Below, piece after piece: positions 7,008 to 14,113 of a stretch of 64,000 bases of DNA (position 1 is its first letter; each line of letters starts with the position of its first letter). The stretch is taken from the NCBI RefSeq assembly GCF_019236175.1, contig NZ_JAFAJM010000013.1, positions 62,001 through 126,000 of the forward strand, written 5' to 3'. Position numbers and translations under genes: made by a program. Under the pieces are notes generated by a model. It was not told the origin of the DNA. It was given only the letters and a program-made list of their open reading frames with translations, and made no database searches. Source of the DNA: Chryseobacterium sp. (GTDB lineage: Bacteria > Bacteroidota > Bacteroidia > Flavobacteriales > Weeksellaceae).

Positions 7008-10007
7008 TTAACTTACTGTTTCGTTATATTTTAAAAAATTAGCAAGTACGCCTGAAGGCGTTTTAGCATTTTTATCAAGAATTTTGGTATTGGCGAAAAC
7101 AACAAAGTTATCTTTGGCTCTCGAAACGGCTACGTTGAGCATATTGGGTTTGTTGTCTCTATCGAAAAACAGTGTTCCTTTATCTTCATCACCATAGACC
7201 ATAGAAAATAAGATAATAGGTCTTTCTGCTCCTTGTAGAGCGTGAACAGTACCTATTTTAAAGTCTTCAACTTTAAATCCTGCATCTTTTAAGGCTGATT
7301 TTAAACTGTTTTTTTGTCCGGTAAATGGAGTAATAATACCGACAGCATGTTCAATGCACTCATATTTCTTTTCAATTTCTGTTTTGTTCTCTGTCAGCCA
7401 GTTAATAATTGTTTTAACTTCTTCAATATTAAACCTGCTGCCATTTGGGTTTCTTGTAGATTGGCCATCAACGTGAATACAATGCATTGGCGGGAAAAGT
7501 AAATCATTTTTTGCTTTTCCTCTTAATGGAATAAGTTTACCATCATAAGCTAATACATTGCAGTAATTAATGATTTCATCATAACATCTTCTGTGTTCAG
7601 TTAGCAGTACTCCTTTTTCTTGTAAATTGGCTTCCTTAAATCCTGAGGCATTTTGAGCCATTTTCATAATACTGCCGGTAGAAGAAAGAAAACCTTTAGG
7701 ATCAAATTCTTTTTCGTAAACAATATCATCATATTCCTCGATAATTTCACACTTTTTAAGGTTACCGATATCAATTTTATGGGTAACATTCCAAATGGGT
7801 TCTATCTGCTTTACATCTCCTACAACAACAGCTTGTTTAGCTAAAGCAAATGTGGCGATGCCTACTTCCGGAGAAACCTGGCCTGCTTCATCAACGATTA
7901 GAAGATCTATAAAATTAAATAGAGGCGGATTATCATGTATTTTGTTGCCTTCTCCATTCATCCTTAAAAATTTATAAAAACTGAAAAACTTTGGTGCCAT
8001 GTAGAATGTACTGAAAAAGCATGGGGTTAACATAGCATGTCTTTTCCATCTGTTTATCATAGGCTCTTTCCCTTTTCCATTAAATTTAGGATCGAAAAGA
8101 TCAGATTCAAGCTGTAGTAGATACCTTCCTTCCCAGTAATGTAAAGCCAATTGAAATGCTTTATGACGCAGTGAAATATCAAGCTCATCATAAAAACAGT
8201 TGGCACTTATTTTTTCTTTTATTTTTAAGTGCTCAAACTCCCAATACTTTTCTTCCGAACGTGGAGGGTTACCTTTAATTGAATTGTTATTCTTCCATAG
8301 TTTCCATTTTTCAATGGAACCCATAATCTTTTTAGCAGTATTTATCTTAGAATCTATGATATCAAGAATTTCATTTTTCTTGAACACAAAATTTTCAGGA
8401 ATTGCAATTTGGGAATCTCTTAGAATTATTTTTACTTCCGAAGCACGGTTTTTCAGTGCCGATTGTATTCCCAGGAAGCAAAAGAACTTTCTAAAGAATG
8501 GTTCATTGCTAAAATAGATAATGATATTTTGTTCAGTTTTAGTGAGGTTTTCAATATCATTTTTGAGTACATCTTCATTGAGTAAATCTTCATGATAATA
8601 CTTGGAAATTTTTGAATTATCAAGAAGGTAATGAGAGGTAAATACATGTTCGGATTGTAAATAAGCCTTCCACGTATCTCCGGAGTCTTGTAGGATTTGT
8701 TCAATATCTGAAATTTCTGTTTGTAATTTTTGAACTACAGAAGACAAACTGAGAGCGGAAGAATTAAAGTATTCGTTACTTTTCTGTAAAAAATATTCTT
8801 TAGTATCCTGTAGAAACTCTGAATTTTCAATGTCATTAAAAAGGCCGTTACCATTTAGTTTTTTATAGTTAATCCCTTTTAATTCGCTTTCTTTTTTATT
8901 GGTAGAGGGAAGATAAGTAGCATATCCGTCAATATCTGGAATCCACCTGCCTTGTAATTTTCCTTCTCCTGTATTGGACCGGGAAAAACTGTCTATGATA
9001 TTGGTAACTGCCTGGTTGTTGGTAGAACAGGCTAAAATAATTGGTGCATCTTCTCCTTTTAGTGCGCTTTCAACCATCTTATTAGCGACAATACTTTGTA
9101 AAAGTGTTGTTTTTCCGGTACCTGGTGGACCATTAACAGCAAAAACCTTTTCACTAGATCCTAAAAGAGTATTTAAACTTTTTCTTTGCGAAATGGAAAT
9201 AGGAAAATCAAAACCCATCTGCCCGAGATGCAGCTCATTGGTATTTATTAAATCAGGTACAGTAATAGGTAACTTTTCCTGATTATTGTTTAAAGTTATA
9301 AAAGACTGTAAAAGTTCGGGAAGATTCTTTTGGTGAAGAATTTTTTCATACAGCTCAATGATTCCCATTGCTGCATTCATTTCCTCTTGTGGAAGTAATA
9401 CTATGGCATTAAAGATCGTTTCATAAGCTCCTGACTGATATTTGCATAGCTGCTGCCCGGTAACTTTTTTAAATATATCCTTTACATATTGTACATATTC
9501 AGGATATTTTGAATAATTTTCTTTCCCTAGCGTAGTGGCTAAATCTACTTCTTCAATACTCCCAAAAATAAATTCAGTTCGTTCATCAGCAAGAGGTTCC
9601 AGATACTGTCTTTGAAATAAAGGAAACATTTCGTCAGGAATATAGAGTTTTCCATTTCTGTCTAAATAAGTAGAGTACCAGAAGGGAAATTTGGGCTTCT
9701 TATCTCTGAGATGAACGAGATGGTCTGATGCCGGTTTAAGCTTAAAGGGTGCTATAACAATAAATACATAATCTATGGTGATCCAGTCTTCATCATCTTT
9801 ATTTTTAATCCCTCTTTTTTCATTGATCCTTCTTTCTTCAAAATCAATAAGTGTATTAACTTTTTTAAGATCAGCAATAGAATTGTCTTCAATTTTGAAA
9901 TCTTCAATTTCAAAATGCTGAGCAACATCAATTTCAATATTGGTATTAAGGGAGTCTGTTAAATTCTTTTTCCAGTAGGTGAGCCATTTATAATGTTTTT
10001 GATTCAT
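7008..10007 (-). CDS. Superfamily 1 helicase, DNA2/NAM7 (UPF1-like) type
   Basis: 999 aa. Helicase motifs in order: a Q-like segment before motif I; Walker A GPPGTGKT (residues 293-300); motif II VDEAGQ with D706/E707; motif III GDVKQIEP; motif IV-like ITPFTGQK; motif V GTVHALQGAERP; and motif VI LNVAVSRAKD close to the C-terminus. The first 270 residues are a family-specific N-terminal region. Between motifs I and II there is a long helical insert (about 380 residues), as in UPF1/SMUBP2-type helicases. No nuclease domain is visible. It is the first gene of the leftward block with the 372-aa protein and ApeA. Such helicases are frequent components of defence loci, but the substrate cannot be told from sequence. 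Confidence 0.8.
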   Translation of the reverse strand: MNQKHYKWLTYWKKNLTDSLNTNIEIDVAQHFEIEDFKIEDNSIADLKKVNTLIDFEERRINEKRGIKNKDDEDWITIDYVFIVIAPFKLKPASDHLVHLRDKKPKFPFWYSTYLDRNGKLYIPDEMFPLFQRQYLEPLADERTEFIFGSIEEVDLATTLGKENYSKYPEYVQYVKDIFKKVTGQQLCKYQSGAYETIFNAIVLLPQEEMNAAMGIIELYEKILHQKNLPELLQSFITLNNNQEKLPITVPDLINTNELHLGQMGFDFPISISQRKSLNTLLGSSEKVFAVNGPPGTGKTTLLQSIVANKMVESALKGEDAPIILACSTNNQAVTNIIDSFSRSNTGEGKLQGRWIPDIDGYATYLPSTNKKESELKGINYKKLNGNGLFNDIENSEFLQDTKEYFLQKSNEYFNSSALSLSSVVQKLQTEISDIEQILQDSGDTWKAYLQSEHVFTSHYLLDNSKISKYYHEDLLNEDVLKNDIENLTKTEQNIIIYFSNEPFFRKFFCFLGIQSALKNRASEVKIILRDSQIAIPENFVFKKNEILDIIDSKINTAKKIMGSIEKWKLWKNNNSIKGNPPRSEEKYWEFEHLKIKEKISANCFYDELDISLRHKAFQLALHYWEGRYLLQLESDLFDPKFNGKGKEPMINRWKRHAMLTPCFFSTFYMAPKFFSFYKFLRMNGEGNKIHDNPPLFNFIDLLIVDEAGQVSPEVGIATFALAKQAVVVGDVKQIEPIWNVTHKIDIGNLKKCEIIEEYDDIVYEKEFDPKGFLSSTGSIMKMAQNASGFKEANLQEKGVLLTEHRRCYDEIINYCNVLAYDGKLIPLRGKAKNDLLFPPMHCIHVDGQSTRNPNGSRFNIEEVKTIINWLTENKTEIEKKYECIEHAVGIITPFTGQKNSLKSALKDAGFKVEDFKIGTVHALQGAERPIILFSMVYGDEDKGTLFFDRDNKPNMLNVAVSRAKDNFVVFANTKILDKNAKTPSGVLANFLKYNETVS

Positions 10008-10552
10008 TTTTGATTGTTAGTAGAAGTGATGTCAAGCTAAAATAAGACAATTATATGAGATTACTTTATGGGAATCCGTAAAAATGTGCAATCTGATTAA
10101 TTGGTTATGATTTATTTTTAAACGATTGCTTTTGTGTACTTTCTTTGAAAACTATTTACAATTCTTTTTTTATGTTTTTCAGTATATTTTAGTTATAAGC
10201 AAAAATAAATTACGTTATATTTGTTAAAAATGATCAAGGTATACTTATGTTAACTGGGTATGCAAGAATAAGCAAATTTGAACAAAGCCTCTATTTACAA
10301 ACTGAGGCTTTACAGAATCTCAGAATTAAAAAAGGTTTGTTGACAAGGTCAGATAGGATAAGGGCGAAAAATGAGGGAGGCCAAAAGTATTAAGTGAAAA
10401 TTTCAAGAAAATTGCCTCTTTGGTAAAAGGTTTATATGAGAGTGAAAATATTCCTTTAAGGGCAGTATGAAAGAATTTAATGTTGGAAGTAGGGCAATTT
10501 TTTATACAATAATTAAATCATAAAAAATAAATAACCATCAAAAAAGCATAAA
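10008..10552. other. Intergenic gap with resolvase remnant
   Basis: This 545-bp stretch separates the leftward helicase gene from the rightward ATPase gene and should hold the promoters of both. The only coding trace is the decayed resolvase at 10247-10512. A TATATTTG element (10216-10223) matches the TAnnTTTG -7 box of Bacteroidetes promoters, but no well-spaced -33 TTG was seen. The rest is AT-rich without clear structure. Confidence 0.5.
10247..10512 (+). pseudogene. Remnant of a serine resolvase/invertase
   Basis: The ATG at 10247 opens MLTGYARISKFEQSLYLQ, the start of a small serine recombinase (YARxS with the catalytic serine). After about 28 residues it passes directly into the C-terminal hinge. 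A frame change near 10370-10390 then gives GGRPKVLSENFKKIASLVKG followed by an in-frame TGA at 10468, where the DNA-binding helix-turn-helix should be. About 100 residues of catalytic core are missing. This is a dead gene, a footprint of an earlier mobile element next to the defence-like cargo. Confidence 0.7.
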
Positions 10553-11812
10553 ATGGAAGATGAAAAGTTTCTAACCAAAGATGTTTTTGGAATTCAAAGA
10601 GAATTACCAAGTAATTATGTAGAAAGAGAAGCTGATAAAGTATTTCGTGATTCATTAAATAGAGGACATCATGTTGTAATTTTTGGAAGCTCAAAGCAAG
10701 GTAAAACATGTCTAAGAAAAAGAAATTTATCTGATTCTGAATATATTACTGTACACTGTAATAATAGGATGGATTTGTATACTTTAAACGTAACGATATT
10801 AAAGCAAGCTGGTTTCACTGTCCAGATTTCAGAAACAAAAACTTTGAGTGGAAAGGCTAAGGTTAAGGTTGCAGCTGGATGGAATCTTTTTGCAAGGGCT
10901 GAAGCTGAAGCTGAAGCTGAAAGAGAAAAAGGAACAGTTAAGGAATATCAGCCTTTAGAATTAGATCCTGAAGATGTCAATGACATTATTAAAGCTCTGA
11001 AAGGTATGGACTTTAATAAGAATATTGTGGTTGAAGATTTTCATTATTTAAAGGACGAAACTCAGGTAGATTTTGCACAGGAACTAAAAGCATTTCATGA
11101 AAATTCACCATATATATTTATTATTGTAGGTGTATGGTTAGAGGAAAATCGATTAATAGCATTGAATGGTGACTTATCAGGGAGAGTGAAATCAGTAAAT
11201 GCAGATGAGTGGACTGACGATAATTTGAATAAATTAATGTCTATCGGGGAGCAATTATTAAATATTGTGATACCTGAAAACGGAAAAGAACAATTAATTG
11301 AGAAAAGTCTAAATAATGTATATATAGTCCAAGAAGTTTGTTACGAGCTTTGCGTTGAAAATGAAGTAAAAGAAACAAGTAATAATACATTAACACTTGA
11401 TTGTAGTAGCTTAGATGATATTATTTCAAAAGTTATTTCTCAGCATTCAGGACGATATTATAACTTGCTAACTAATATTTCTGAGGGCTTTCAAACCACC
11501 GAGTTGGAAATGCACAAATGGATTATGTATGCAATTTTAAGGGAAGATATAACTAAACTTGAAACTGGATTAAAAAGAAGTGAAATTAATACTCGTTTGC
11601 AAAATGATCATCCCAGAAAGAATGAATTAAATCAAGGGAACTTAACTCTTGCTCTGAAATCTATTGCTTCATTACAAGTAAAAAAACACACTATACCTAT
11701 AATTATTGATTATGATAGTAGTAATTTAAAATTAAATATAGTAGATAAAGGATTTCTGATTTGGCTTTCAGATCAGAATAGAGAGGAGCTTATTAAAGAC
11801 TTAGGAATATGA
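10553..11812 (+). CDS. P-loop ATPase, STAND/AAA-like, possible defence protein
   Basis: 419 aa. Walker A is GSSKQGKT (residues 45-52), preceded by an R-E-L-P-x-N-Y-V-x-R lead-in. A hydrophobic strand NIVVEDFHYL (about residues 158-167) fits Walker B with a D/H-type ending. It is followed by a segment FIIVGVWLEENRLI, typical of Orc/Cdc6- or STAND-like ATPases. An Ala-Glu repeat (residues about 116-124, from four GCTGAA units) sits between strands. The C-terminal 150 residues are helical, probably a winged-helix or sensor region, and no effector domain is seen. It is flanked by remnants of mobile genes on both sides. Function is unknown; a nucleotide-dependent switch in phage defence is an inference from fold and location. 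Confidence 0.6.
   Translation: MEDEKFLTKDVFGIQRELPSNYVEREADKVFRDSLNRGHHVVIFGSSKQGKTCLRKRNLSDSEYITVHCNNRMDLYTLNVTILKQAGFTVQISETKTLSGKAKVKVAAGWNLFARAEAEAEAEREKGTVKEYQPLELDPEDVNDIIKALKGMDFNKNIVVEDFHYLKDETQVDFAQELKAFHENSPYIFIIVGVWLEENRLIALNGDLSGRVKSVNADEWTDDNLNKLMSIGEQLLNIVIPENGKEQLIEKSLNNVYIVQEVCYELCVENEVKETSNNTLTLDCSSLDDIISKVISQHSGRYYNLLTNISEGFQTTELEMHKWIMYAILREDITKLETGLKRSEINTRLQNDHPRKNELNQGNLTLALKSIASLQVKKHTIPIIIDYDSSNLKLNIVDKGFLIWLSDQNREELIKDLGI
10898..10921 (+). repeat. Four-copy GCTGAA hexamer repeat inside ATPase gene
   Basis: Four perfect tandem copies of GCTGAA encode alternating Ala-Glu residues. Since the unit is six bases, gain or loss of copies would keep the frame and only change linker length. 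Confidence 0.8.
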
Positions 11813-12256
11813 GTATAAAATGTGCAAATTAATTATTGTATGACGGTGTTTTTCAGAGTATTATCAAAATGCAAATTTCAAAAAATGATAAAATGAAAGA
11901 AAACAACTACGTGTAGACTATTTATCTCATAATGGATTTTTTACGGAAATTACAGAATTTTATGAAAAAAATCTGGAAGAATCAACATAGCTAAATTTTC
12001 ATTTCGTAAAGTTTACTTTAAATCTCAAAAAATTATAAAAACCTAATTGTATATTTTATACTTAAAAAACAACTAAAATATTTATGTCAATAGGTTAGAT
12101 ATTGACCTGAGTTGAACCAGCTGGAATTTGTGGATTTCTGAAAAGCTTTTTGATTTTTTAGTGGCAAGTAGCAAATTAAAAAAAGATGCCAAACAGACAA
12201 AAAAAGAAGTAAGATATAAAATAATCATTTTAATGTGTTATACACTTTTGAATTAG

Positions 12257-12504
12257 GCTAAAGAAAAAACAACTCTTATTAAAGATCGCTGTAATGTAGA
12301 TTCTATAGATAGGCTTAAAAATGAAATATCAATAGAGCTTGTAAATATTTCAGTTTTTGGATCTGATAATGTAATAATAGCTATGAAGAAGTTTATTTTT
12401 GACCGAGACGTAGTAGCATTAAATAATTTAGCATTGCTATGAGAAAAGACTTGTATGATATTCGTACTAAACTAAACCATGATCATTTCAAAATAGGTAT
12501 ATAA
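12257..12504 (+). pseudogene. Frameshifted remnant of an unidentified small protein
   Basis: A frame without a start codon runs 12257-12442 (reading ISIELVNISVFGSDNVIIAM within it). A neighbouring frame continues from about 12439 to 12504 with AMRKDLYDIRTKLNHDHF. Together they resemble the end of small phage/ICE-type proteins that finish with an AMRKDL helix and an IGI tail. One frameshift near 12435 and the missing 5' end mark it as decayed. The identity of the parent gene is not known. Confidence 0.45.
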
Positions 12505-12746
12505 TTATTCATTCAACAATAATCTTACAAAATGGTAATTCTCAATTTTTTCAGAAAGCAGTGGTATGGAGCTAAATTTTTTTAAGCTGCTGGTATATAA
12601 GATTTAATACCGGATTACAGAAGAATCACCCGCAGTAGGTATTAATTCTAAAATACAATATGTTTTTAAGAATAATTGACATTTAAAAGTACCTCGGGAG
12701 TGAATTTATAGAAATGAAAAAATAGAATCCGATTTCATTCTAACGT

Positions 12747-12786
12747 GAAGACTTCCCTTTAAAAAATTATCAAAAGGGAAGTCTTC
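12747..12786. terminator. Terminator of the XRE regulator gene
   Basis: A 14-bp perfect stem (12747-12760 with 12773-12786) and a 12-nt loop lie just beyond the stop of the leftward regulator gene. On the - strand the hairpin is followed by mixed sequence, so termination efficiency is uncertain. Confidence 0.6.
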
Positions 12787-12790
12787 AATT

Positions 12791-13135
12791 TTAAATAGGG
12801 TTAATTTTAAAAATTTCACTTTTTATAACTTTAGTATTATTTTCATTTAATGTCTGTTTCACTGTAACTTTTACCATATCATATTTTGGAGTAGGAAATT
12901 TCATCAGATCTGATATGTTTTTATATCCAAAAGCTCTAGCCAACATGGCGATATGGCGTGTAGAATATTTGTGACGCTGTGTGTAGGATTCTACATTTCC
13001 AACAAATGATTTAGCCAACCCCATTTTAAGGCTTAATTCTTCTTTTGTAAAACCTGCTGATTCTCTCAAATTTCGTATGTGATTTATTAAATCAAAGTCA
13101 AATTGAGTAATTTCAAATGTAATTTTTTTTTCCAT
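12791..13135 (-). CDS. XRE-family transcriptional regulator
   Basis: 114 aa. Residues about 16-72 form a Cro/C1-type helix-turn-helix: LINHIRNLRESAGFTKEEL, then SLKMGLAKSFVGNVES as the recognition region, followed by two further helices. The C-terminal 40 residues are strand-like and may mediate dimer contacts. Immediately upstream (13152-13167) lies a 7-bp inverted repeat that overlaps a divergent promoter. It probably represses itself and the rightward transcript that starts near 13198. The context suggests a small stand-alone control switch in the ICE cargo. Confidence 0.8.
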   Translation of the reverse strand: MEKKITFEITQFDFDLINHIRNLRESAGFTKEELSLKMGLAKSFVGNVESYTQRHKYSTRHIAMLARAFGYKNISDLMKFPTPKYDMVKVTVKQTLNENNTKVIKSEIFKINPI

Positions 13136-13151
13136 TTAATTTATTTATTTT

Positions 13152-13167
13152 ATCCAACCAGTTGGAT
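13152..13167. promoter_or_regulatory. Probable XRE operator
   Basis: A perfect inverted repeat, ATCCAAC-CA-GTTGGAT, starts 17 bp upstream of the XRE start codon. Its right half overlaps the -33 TTG of the rightward promoter, so binding would block that promoter. The assignment is inferred from position and symmetry. Confidence 0.5.
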
Positions 13168-13191
13168 GTTTGAATATTATTCTTATATTTG
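13162..13191 (+). promoter_or_regulatory. Bacteroidetes-type promoter, rightward
   Basis: TTG at 13162-13164 and TATATTTG at 13184-13191 (TAnnTTTG consensus) are separated by 19 bp, within the usual range for the Bacteroidetes primary sigma factor. Transcription would begin about 7 bp downstream and run into the GC-richer segment 13234-13440. Confidence 0.5.
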
Positions 13192-14113
13192 CTGTAGCGA
13201 ATTGATTATTAACCTATAAATGGTTTAATAAAACGATGTCTTCTCGAGTCAAAACGACCAATTTTCCATCGAGAAACTCGTGAAATCGCTCCATGTCTAA
13301 AAGTTTCTTACTTTTGCATACGGCATGTGGGCGGTTCTCACGTACTTCAGATGGAAACTTTAAGCTTCGGTTTAAAGTGGGTTTGGTCGCCCTTGACTCT
13401 TTAGTGTGAGGCCGTTCCATGCTATTTTAGCATGTATTCACATCATACTCAAAGGCATTGTTCCATAAAAAAACTAAACTTATGAGGACGACATTTTCAA
13501 CCATTCTGCTTATTGTTCACTGGAGTAGTTCACTAGCATTGCAGATAGAAAAACCTACAGCTCTATACCACAACTACGACATATATACAGAAGTTGAGGG
13601 ATAATCAGACTCCATTACACTCCGAAATTCCTTTAATAGTAAAAGGAAAGCCAGACTACGATTTAAACACACACTTTAAAAGTACTTGCTTTCTTTCAAT
13701 TTTCCAAATTATTTTTTAGCACGCAGGGAATTTATTACAAAATATAAAAAGTGAAAGACTTCATTGGTCAGAGGGGTAGAGCTGTTTTTAATTTAAATAA
13801 ATGCTTTCTCATATAGAAACTGTAAGATACAATAGGAATGTACAACCTATTGCGGCTTTAAAAAGCTTACACGGGAACACAGATTCATTCATATTCAATT
13901 CTTTCCGGTGCCTTAAGGTCACTGCTTTTAGACCTCAGTCCTTTTTCATACCAAAGGGCATCAGGAAAGTCTTTATCTAAAAAATGAATCAAAAAACTAC
14001 TCAACTTAAAATCAGAAGAAAGAAAAAAGCCCCTTCCCATAGAGTTTGCAGACCAACGGGAAAGAGCACAGTTCAGTAATTAATCTTTAAAAATTAAAAA
14101 CCTTTACAAATCT
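13192..14113. other. Gap upstream of susC: GC-richer island and decayed or very short ORFs
   Basis: The segment 13234-13440 has visibly more G and C than its surroundings and contains partial self-complementarity. Two 5'-TTCTCGAG-like / TCGAGAAAC elements lie near 13240 and 13275. No convincing protein is encoded. A 40-codon ORF (13482-13604, MRTTFSTILLIVHW...) has a hydrophobic start, and a 59-codon ORF (13801-13980) has no recognisable features. The rest to 14113 is AT-rich leader of the susC operon. A non-coding RNA or a decayed gene are both possible. Confidence 0.4.
13482..13604 (+). CDS. Possible 40-aa peptide (low confidence)
   Basis: The sequence starts MRTTFSTILLIVHWSSSLAL and ends YDIYTEVEG. 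The first 20 residues look like a weak signal or membrane segment. It follows the XRE-controlled promoter and precedes the SusC operon on the same strand. It has no family that I recognise, and the length makes chance likely. Confidence 0.2.
   Translation: MRTTFSTILLIVHWSSSLALQIEKPTALYHNYDIYTEVEG

Larger units (their letters stand above)
11813..12790. other. Gene-poor decayed region
   Basis: This stretch of 978 bp has no intact gene. It holds coding debris, notably 12257-12504 and a short open stretch around 11932-11991 reading HNGFFTEITEFYEKN, neither with a proper start. The XRE-gene terminator is at its right end. The remainder is AT-rich with many stops in all frames. It looks like the scar of several losses in the cargo region. 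Confidence 0.6.

Noticed and set aside
8200-8517. 105-codon rightward frame within the helicase gene
   Set aside because: It lies fully within the real leftward helicase gene, which has all SF1 motifs. A shadow frame.
10896-10925. Possible CRISPR or microsatellite at the GCTGAA tract
   Set aside because: Only four hexamer units inside a coding frame. Recorded as a short repeat; no spacers, so no CRISPR.
13214-13420. Leftward 68-codon frame over the GC-richer island
   Set aside because: It has no recognisable fold or start context, the rightward promoter points the other way, and the composition (many Arg/Lys/His in a mixed order) is that of a shadow frame. I treat the segment as non-coding.
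13801-13980. 59-codon rightward frame upstream of susC
   Set aside because: No signal, no motif, and the neighbouring frame 13984-14079 is also open. Probably leader sequence.
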